Source: Bacteroidota bacterium (lineage in GTDB: Bacteria; Bacteroidota; Bacteroidia; Chitinophagales; Chitinophagaceae). Taken from it: a stretch of DNA of 9,777 nt. Of this stretch, positions 6,356 to 9,777 are shown in pieces. The first letter of the stretch is position 1, and each line of letters starts with the position of its first letter. Position numbers and translations under genes: made by a program. Below the pieces are notes generated by a model, which saw nothing but the letters and a program-made list of their open reading frames with translations, was not told the DNA's origin and searched no databases. The stretch covers positions 1 through 9,777 of the forward strand of contig JAEWJV010000599.1 in NCBI GenBank assembly GCA_023386395.1, in the 5' to 3' direction.

Positions 6356-8344
6356 ATGAAAAAGATTTTTCTTTTCATGATGCTTGCATATTGTGTGCAG
6401 AATGCATCGGCCCAAAGCTGGAATACTACTGGCAATAGTGGTTTAACTACCAATAACTTTCTGGGAACAAAAGATAATAAAGACCTGATTTTTAAAGTAA
6501 AAAATACCGAACGGGGAAGACTTCTGAAAACCGGGATATGGCGTTTAGGAAATGGTACTAATTATGTGAGAATTGACACTGCGGGGGTCCTGACATTTAG
6601 TAGCAATGCTTTTTACCAGGTAGGAAGTAATAAATATGTATTTCGTTGTGCCATTAATCCCAAGTATGGTTTATTTTTCAATTCTTCAGCGCCACAGTAT
6701 GAATTCAGAGACAGTAATGCAAAACCTGTTTTTTATGTAAATGCCAACACCGGCAACGCAATATTCAAAGGCACTTTAAAAATCGGCACTTATACCTTGC
6801 CATCAGTTGATGGAACAAACGGACAAGTATTAACCACCAACGGTGCAGGCGCCGTTAAATGGTTAAGTGCAAACAGCAATGCTGCTAATAAAAGCCTGTC
6901 TAACCTGGACGCCATCACAAAAGTTAATGTAAGCTTATTGCCCAAAACAGACAATAGTGCAGACCTCGGTTCTTCAACAGCCGGATGGAAAAACATCTAC
7001 ATTAGCGGAAAGGTTTATGCCGGAGGTGTTGCACTTATAAGCGCGGACAATAATAATGGAAGCGTAAGCCTGGGTCAAGATGCCCTCAGCTCCAATACAG
7101 GCGGAAGCAATACTGCCATAGGATACAAGGCACTTTATGCAAACACAACGGGCGGATCGAATACCGCAACAGGGTTACAAGCATTATATTCAAATAGTAC
7201 TGGCGTTTATAATGCCGCTTTTGGCGGACAATGCATGTTTGACAATACCACCGGCAGCCAAAACCTTGCAATAGGCATCCAGGCACTTGCTTTAAACACT
7301 ACCGGTTCTAATAACGCCGCAACGGGTATAGTGACCCTTTACTCAAACACAACAGGAAGTCAGAATACTGCCAATGGCGCTTTTTCACTTTATACTAATA
7401 AAAGTGGAAACAATAACACCGCATTGGGCGTTGGTGCAGATGTAACAGACACCAGCCTGGAAAATACTACTGCAATAGGTGCTTTTGCGGTAGCCGATGC
7501 CAGCAATAAAGTTAGAATTGGCAATACAAGCGTCTCAAGCATTGGTGGGCAGGTAGGCTGGACAACCTTTAGCGACGGCCGTTATAAAAAGAATATAAAA
7601 GAAGATGTGAAAGGCCTTGCATTTATTAATGCTTTGCGCCCGGTAACCTATACTTTGGATATGTCTTCTATAAACAATTATTATAATAGGAATAGACAAA
7701 AAATAAATGATACGGCACGTATCCACCTAAAACAAATAACAGCCGATGATGAAGCAGCAGGAAGCAGAATTATACATACAGGGCTTATAGCACAGGAAGT
7801 GGAAACCGTTGCAAAAAAATTAAATTATGATTTTGATGGCATAGATAAACCGCAAACTGATAATGGCGTATATGGTTTGCGGTACAGTGAATTTGTTGTT
7901 CCGCTTATTAAAGCGGTGCAGGAATTAAGCAAATCAAACAATGATAAAGATGCGGAGATTGACAGCCTGAAAGCACAAATGAATGAACTGAAAAATCTTG
8001 TATCGCAAATACAGCAACAGCGTAGTCAAAGCAGTGCCGGAATTGAAAACTCAATCAAGAATGATTATGTAACACTATCTAATGCAGCATCGTTGTATCA
8101 AAATGTTCCCAACCCATTTACTAATTCAACTTCCATCAATTATTATTTACCTCAGCAGTTTTCATCAGCAAAAATTATTGTTACAGACAGGAACGGCAAG
8201 GCTTTGAAAGAATTGAATTTAACAACCAACGGAAAAGGTGTTGTGCATATTGATGCCCGCACACTTGCATCAGGAGCCTATAATTATACTTTGTATGTTG
8301 ATGGGAAATTTATTGCATCGAAGCAAATGCTGCTGGCTAAATAA
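6356..8344 (+). CDS. Secreted tail-fibre-like protein with YadA-type repeats, S74 chaperone domain and T9SS sorting domain
   Basis: A 662-residue cell-surface protein. Residues 1-19 are a signal peptide (MKKIFLFMMLAYCVQNASA, cut before Gln20). The N-terminal part (NNFLGTKDNKDLIFKV; TYTLPSVDGTNGQVLTTNG at 145-163; DLGSSTAGWKNIYISG from 203) carries motifs I know from Bacteroidota tail-fibre-domain proteins. Residues 236-371 are eight 17-residue YadA-head-like repeats. An S74 domain follows: FSDGRYKKNI with Ser406 and Lys411 spaced as the catalytic pair of phage endosialidase chaperones, GLIAQEVE (476-483) and YSEFVVPLIKAVQEL. A coiled coil runs about 516-560. Residues 580-662 are a type A T9SS sorting domain (LYQNVPNPFTNSTSINYYLP, then GAYNYTLYVDG and a basic tail). 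The repeats and coiled coil suggest a trimeric fibre. No Shine-Dalgarno sequence precedes the ATG. Adhesion or surface coating is likely, but the ligand is unknown. Confidence 0.9.
   Translation: MKKIFLFMMLAYCVQNASAQSWNTTGNSGLTTNNFLGTKDNKDLIFKVKNTERGRLLKTGIWRLGNGTNYVRIDTAGVLTFSSNAFYQVGSNKYVFRCAINPKYGLFFNSSAPQYEFRDSNAKPVFYVNANTGNAIFKGTLKIGTYTLPSVDGTNGQVLTTNGAGAVKWLSANSNAANKSLSNLDAITKVNVSLLPKTDNSADLGSSTAGWKNIYISGKVYAGGVALISADNNNGSVSLGQDALSSNTGGSNTAIGYKALYANTTGGSNTATGLQALYSNSTGVYNAAFGGQCMFDNTTGSQNLAIGIQALALNTTGSNNAATGIVTLYSNTTGSQNTANGAFSLYTNKSGNNNTALGVGADVTDTSLENTTAIGAFAVADASNKVRIGNTSVSSIGGQVGWTTFSDGRYKKNIKEDVKGLAFINALRPVTYTLDMSSINNYYNRNRQKINDTARIHLKQITADDEAAGSRIIHTGLIAQEVETVAKKLNYDFDGIDKPQTDNGVYGLRYSEFVVPLIKAVQELSKSNNDKDAEIDSLKAQMNELKNLVSQIQQQRSQSSAGIENSIKNDYVTLSNAASLYQNVPNPFTNSTSINYYLPQQFSSAKIIVTDRNGKALKELNLTTNGKGVVHIDARTLASGAYNYTLYVDGKFIASKQMLLAK
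7061..7468 (+). repeat. Eight in-frame 51-base repeats encoding 17-residue YadA-head-like units
   Basis: Units start at residues 236, 253, 270, 287, 304, 321, 338 and 355. The consensus is TAxGxxALYxNTTGxxN. Units 2-7 are clear; unit 1 begins SVSLG and unit 8 is worn. Period and pattern match the left-handed parallel beta-roll repeats of trimeric adhesin heads. The DNA of the units has diverged strongly, so the array is old and not a recent slippage product. Confidence 0.85.
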
Positions 8345-8359
8345 AAGCTCACTTTATTC

Positions 8360-8393
8360 AATAAAAGCAATGTACAAAAGCATTGCTTTTATT
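8360..8393 (+). terminator. Hairpin terminator between convergent genes, likely bidirectional
   Basis: AATAAAAGCAATG (8360-8372) pairs perfectly with CATTGCTTTTATT (8381-8393) around an 8-base loop: 13 pairs. The A-rich outer left arm and T-rich outer right arm make it usable on both strands. It begins 15 bases after the surface-protein stop and ends 7 bases before the response-regulator stop. Confidence 0.85.
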
Positions 8394-8400
8394 ATTGTTG

Positions 8401-9039
8401 CTAAGGCCTGATAATTTTTTGATTGATAGCGCTGGCAACAGCTTCTGTGGCATTGTGCACATGCAGTTTTTCATATATTTTCCGGAGATGGTTATTTACC
8501 GTGAACCTGGAAATATTCAATTCCGCTGCAATCATTTTCTGGCTGTATCCTTTTACGAGAAATGATAATATTTCAATTTCCCTTTCCGACAAATCGAATT
8601 TATCACCTTTACTCTCAGGCTGCCGGCGAAACATGGCAAGCACCTGTTTAGCAACACTGGCCGTCATGGGCGCCCCGCCATTAATAACCTCGCGTATGCC
8701 TTCAATTAATTTTTCCGGCGCTGTTTTCTTTAATATATACCCGTTGGCACCCGCCAGTATGCTGTTAAATATTTTACCGTCGTCATCAAATACGGTTTGC
8801 ATAATAATGAGTATTTGCGGAAACTTTGCCCGAATTATTTTCACGGCTTCAATCCCGTTCAGGCCCGGCATATCAATATCCATTAGCACAACATCAGGGT
8901 GCGTTTTCAGCAGGTCCTGTTCAAGATGAAGACAGTTTTCATAATCGCCAATGCAAATCATGTCTTCTTCATTATTGATCAGCAGTTTCAGGCCTTGCCT
9001 CCGGTTTTTATGATCATCATAAACAATAATTGTAATCAT
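8401..9039 (-). CDS. LuxR/NarL-type two-component response regulator
   Basis: The 212 residues comprise a receiver domain and a LuxR-type helix-turn-helix. In the receiver, Asp8-Asp9 form the acidic pocket (MITIIVYDDH), Asp54 is the phosphate acceptor (VVLMDIDMPG), Thr82 is the switch residue and Lys104 the conserved lysine (GYILKK). The DNA-binding domain spans about 148-212: LSEREIEILSFLVKG, then KMIAAELNISRFTVNNHLRKIYEKL. It is expected to bind DNA as a dimer when phosphorylated, most likely by the kinase encoded 128 bases upstream on the same strand. An ATG eight codons earlier (9063) is possible, but the receiver fold starts at MITIIVYDD, so I use 9039; neither start has a strong ribosome binding site. 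Targets cannot be named. The neighbouring surface-protein gene ends next to it and has its own promoter region two kilobases away, so a link is only possible. Confidence 0.92.
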   Translation of the reverse strand: MITIIVYDDHKNRRQGLKLLINNEEDMICIGDYENCLHLEQDLLKTHPDVVLMDIDMPGLNGIEAVKIIRAKFPQILIIMQTVFDDDGKIFNSILAGANGYILKKTAPEKLIEGIREVINGGAPMTASVAKQVLAMFRRQPESKGDKFDLSEREIEILSFLVKGYSQKMIAAELNISRFTVNNHLRKIYEKLHVHNATEAVASAINQKIIRP

Positions 9040-9124
9040 ACACTCAAATGTAAAGCCATGCACCGGCTGTGTGAATAGCTTAAAATAGTTATTATGGTAT
9101 TGAGCTTAAGAAAGCATCTGGCCG

Positions 9125-9151
9125 TTATTGAACGCTTTGAACATTCAATAA
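9125..9151. repeat. Inverted repeat with TTGAA half-sites between kinase and regulator
   Basis: TTATTGAA (9125-9132) and TTCAATAA (9144-9151) form an 8-base inverted repeat around 11 bases. The centre holds another TTGAA (9137-9141) that pairs with the same right-hand TTCAA (9144-9148). It lies 85 bases before the regulator start on the minus strand. It could be an operator, an RNA hairpin between the two genes, or chance in A+T-rich spacer. Confidence 0.4.
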
Positions 9152-9167
9152 ATAACATCAGTTATAA

Positions 9168-9777
9168 TCATTTCTTCTGAAAAGCAAGCTGCAATACAGT
9201 GCCTTTATTTAATTCAGAAATCAGCTGCAGTTCCGCCCTCATTTCCTGCGCTCTTTTCTTCATATTCGAAAGACCGTTGCCGCTGTTAACGGCTGTGGTA
9301 TCAAATCCTTTTCCATCATCTTTAATATTCAGTATTATTTTATTGTGATGCAGTGAAAGGTTTATCCAAACATTCTTTCCGCAGGCATATTTGGCCACAT
9401 TGTTCAAAGCCTCTTTATAAATAAGATAAAAATCCCGGCGGTTCTGCATATTAAGCTTTACATGATTTAGCTTATCATCAAAATAAAAATGAACGGTATA
9501 ATCTTTAGCCTCCAGCAATTGCACGGCATGTTCGCGCATGCGATAGAAAACATTCTCCAGTTCATCATTTTTGGTATTGATGCTCCATACAATATCATTC
9601 ATTGAGTCCATTACACGGCTTGCATCTTCATTTATCTTCCTCAACAAAAAACCGGGGCTTTCCTCTTTGGCATTCCATTTTGTCTGCACCAGTTTCGAAA
9701 AAATAGAAATGCTGCTTAGCGATGAACCAATCTCGTCGTGCAAATCCCTTGCTATATTATTCCTCACACGTTCTACA
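9168..9777 (-). CDS. Histidine kinase, HisKA_3 and ATPase domains (partial, runs off the right edge)
   Basis: This is the C-terminal 202 codons of a sensor kinase; the frame is open through the right edge, so the true start and sensor part are not seen. The visible sequence opens VERVRNNIARDLHDEIGSSL, the HisKA_3 dimerisation helix with the phosphorylated His encoded at 9738-9740. The HATPase_c domain follows: KEALNNVAKYA (N box), IKDDGKGFD (G1 box) and GNGLSNMKKRA (G2 box), ending in a short basic tail. HisKA_3 kinases of the NarX/DesK class pair with LuxR-type regulators, and one follows 128 bases downstream on the same strand, so the two very likely form a system. In Bacteroidota such kinases often carry 7TM, TPR or beta-propeller sensor parts; which one applies here is unknown. 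A GTG at 9767 is only an internal valine codon and not the start. Confidence 0.93.
   Translation of the reverse strand, partial: VERVRNNIARDLHDEIGSSLSSISIFSKLVQTKWNAKEESPGFLLRKINEDASRVMDSMNDIVWSINTKNDELENVFYRMREHAVQLLEAKDYTVHFYFDDKLNHVKLNMQNRRDFYLIYKEALNNVAKYACGKNVWINLSLHHNKIILNIKDDGKGFDTTAVNSGNGLSNMKKRAQEMRAELQLISELNKGTVLQLAFQKK

Noticed and set aside
7061..7468. CRISPR-like array
   Set aside because: The 51-base period is in frame, codes for a protein repeat and has diverged units with no constant repeat/spacer pattern.
8423..8929. 168-residue plus-strand frame over the response regulator
   Set aside because: Antisense to an unmistakable receiver/LuxR protein.

Overview
The window looks like ordinary chromosome of a member of the Bacteroidota, most likely a Chitinophagaceae-like bacterium (family level is my inference). 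The evidence is a C-terminal type IX secretion (T9SS) sorting domain on a large surface protein, base composition with moderately high A+T, mostly weak Shine-Dalgarno sequences, candidate promoters resembling the Bacteroidota -7 element (TAnnTTTG), and a NarL-type response regulator with a HisKA_3 sensor kinase. I see no phage, transposon, CRISPR array, tRNA or rRNA.

Left part (1-3293, all +). The last two helices of an MFS transporter run in from the left edge. A gene-poor, A+T-rich stretch of about 390 bases follows, then a 63-residue helical protein of unknown function closed by a perfect hairpin terminator. Next come proB (glutamate 5-kinase) and proA (glutamate-5-semialdehyde dehydrogenase), the first two steps of proline synthesis. 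proA is interrupted by one in-frame TAA exactly where the conserved Glu of the YExRPNV motif should be. The reading frame is otherwise intact for its full usual length, so this is a point nonsense mutation or a base-call error, not a frameshift. A hairpin and an unusually good ribosome binding site lie just before proA.

Middle part (3371-6031, all -). Three genes run leftward with short gaps: an SPFH/Band 7 membrane protein, a four-helix CvpA-type membrane domain fused to a CAP/SCP (YkwD-like) domain, and a short-form cofactor-dependent phosphoglycerate mutase. The first two probably act at the envelope; the third is glycolytic. They converge on proA.

Right part (6356-9777). A divergent 324-base region holds a candidate promoter and a possible 21-codon leader ORF in front of a 662-residue secreted protein. 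This protein has a signal peptide, a phage-tail-fibre-like stalk, eight 17-residue YadA-head-like repeats, an S74 intramolecular chaperone domain with its Ser/Lys pair, a coiled coil and a T9SS sorting domain. A 13-bp hairpin, probably working in both directions, separates it from a leftward two-component pair: a LuxR/NarL-type response regulator and, upstream of it, the catalytic half of its likely histidine kinase, which runs off the right edge.

The two points most worth following are the single-base break in proA and the domain order of the S74/T9SS protein, where self-cleavage would separate the stalk from its sorting signal. I did not find convincing evidence for a new multi-gene system.
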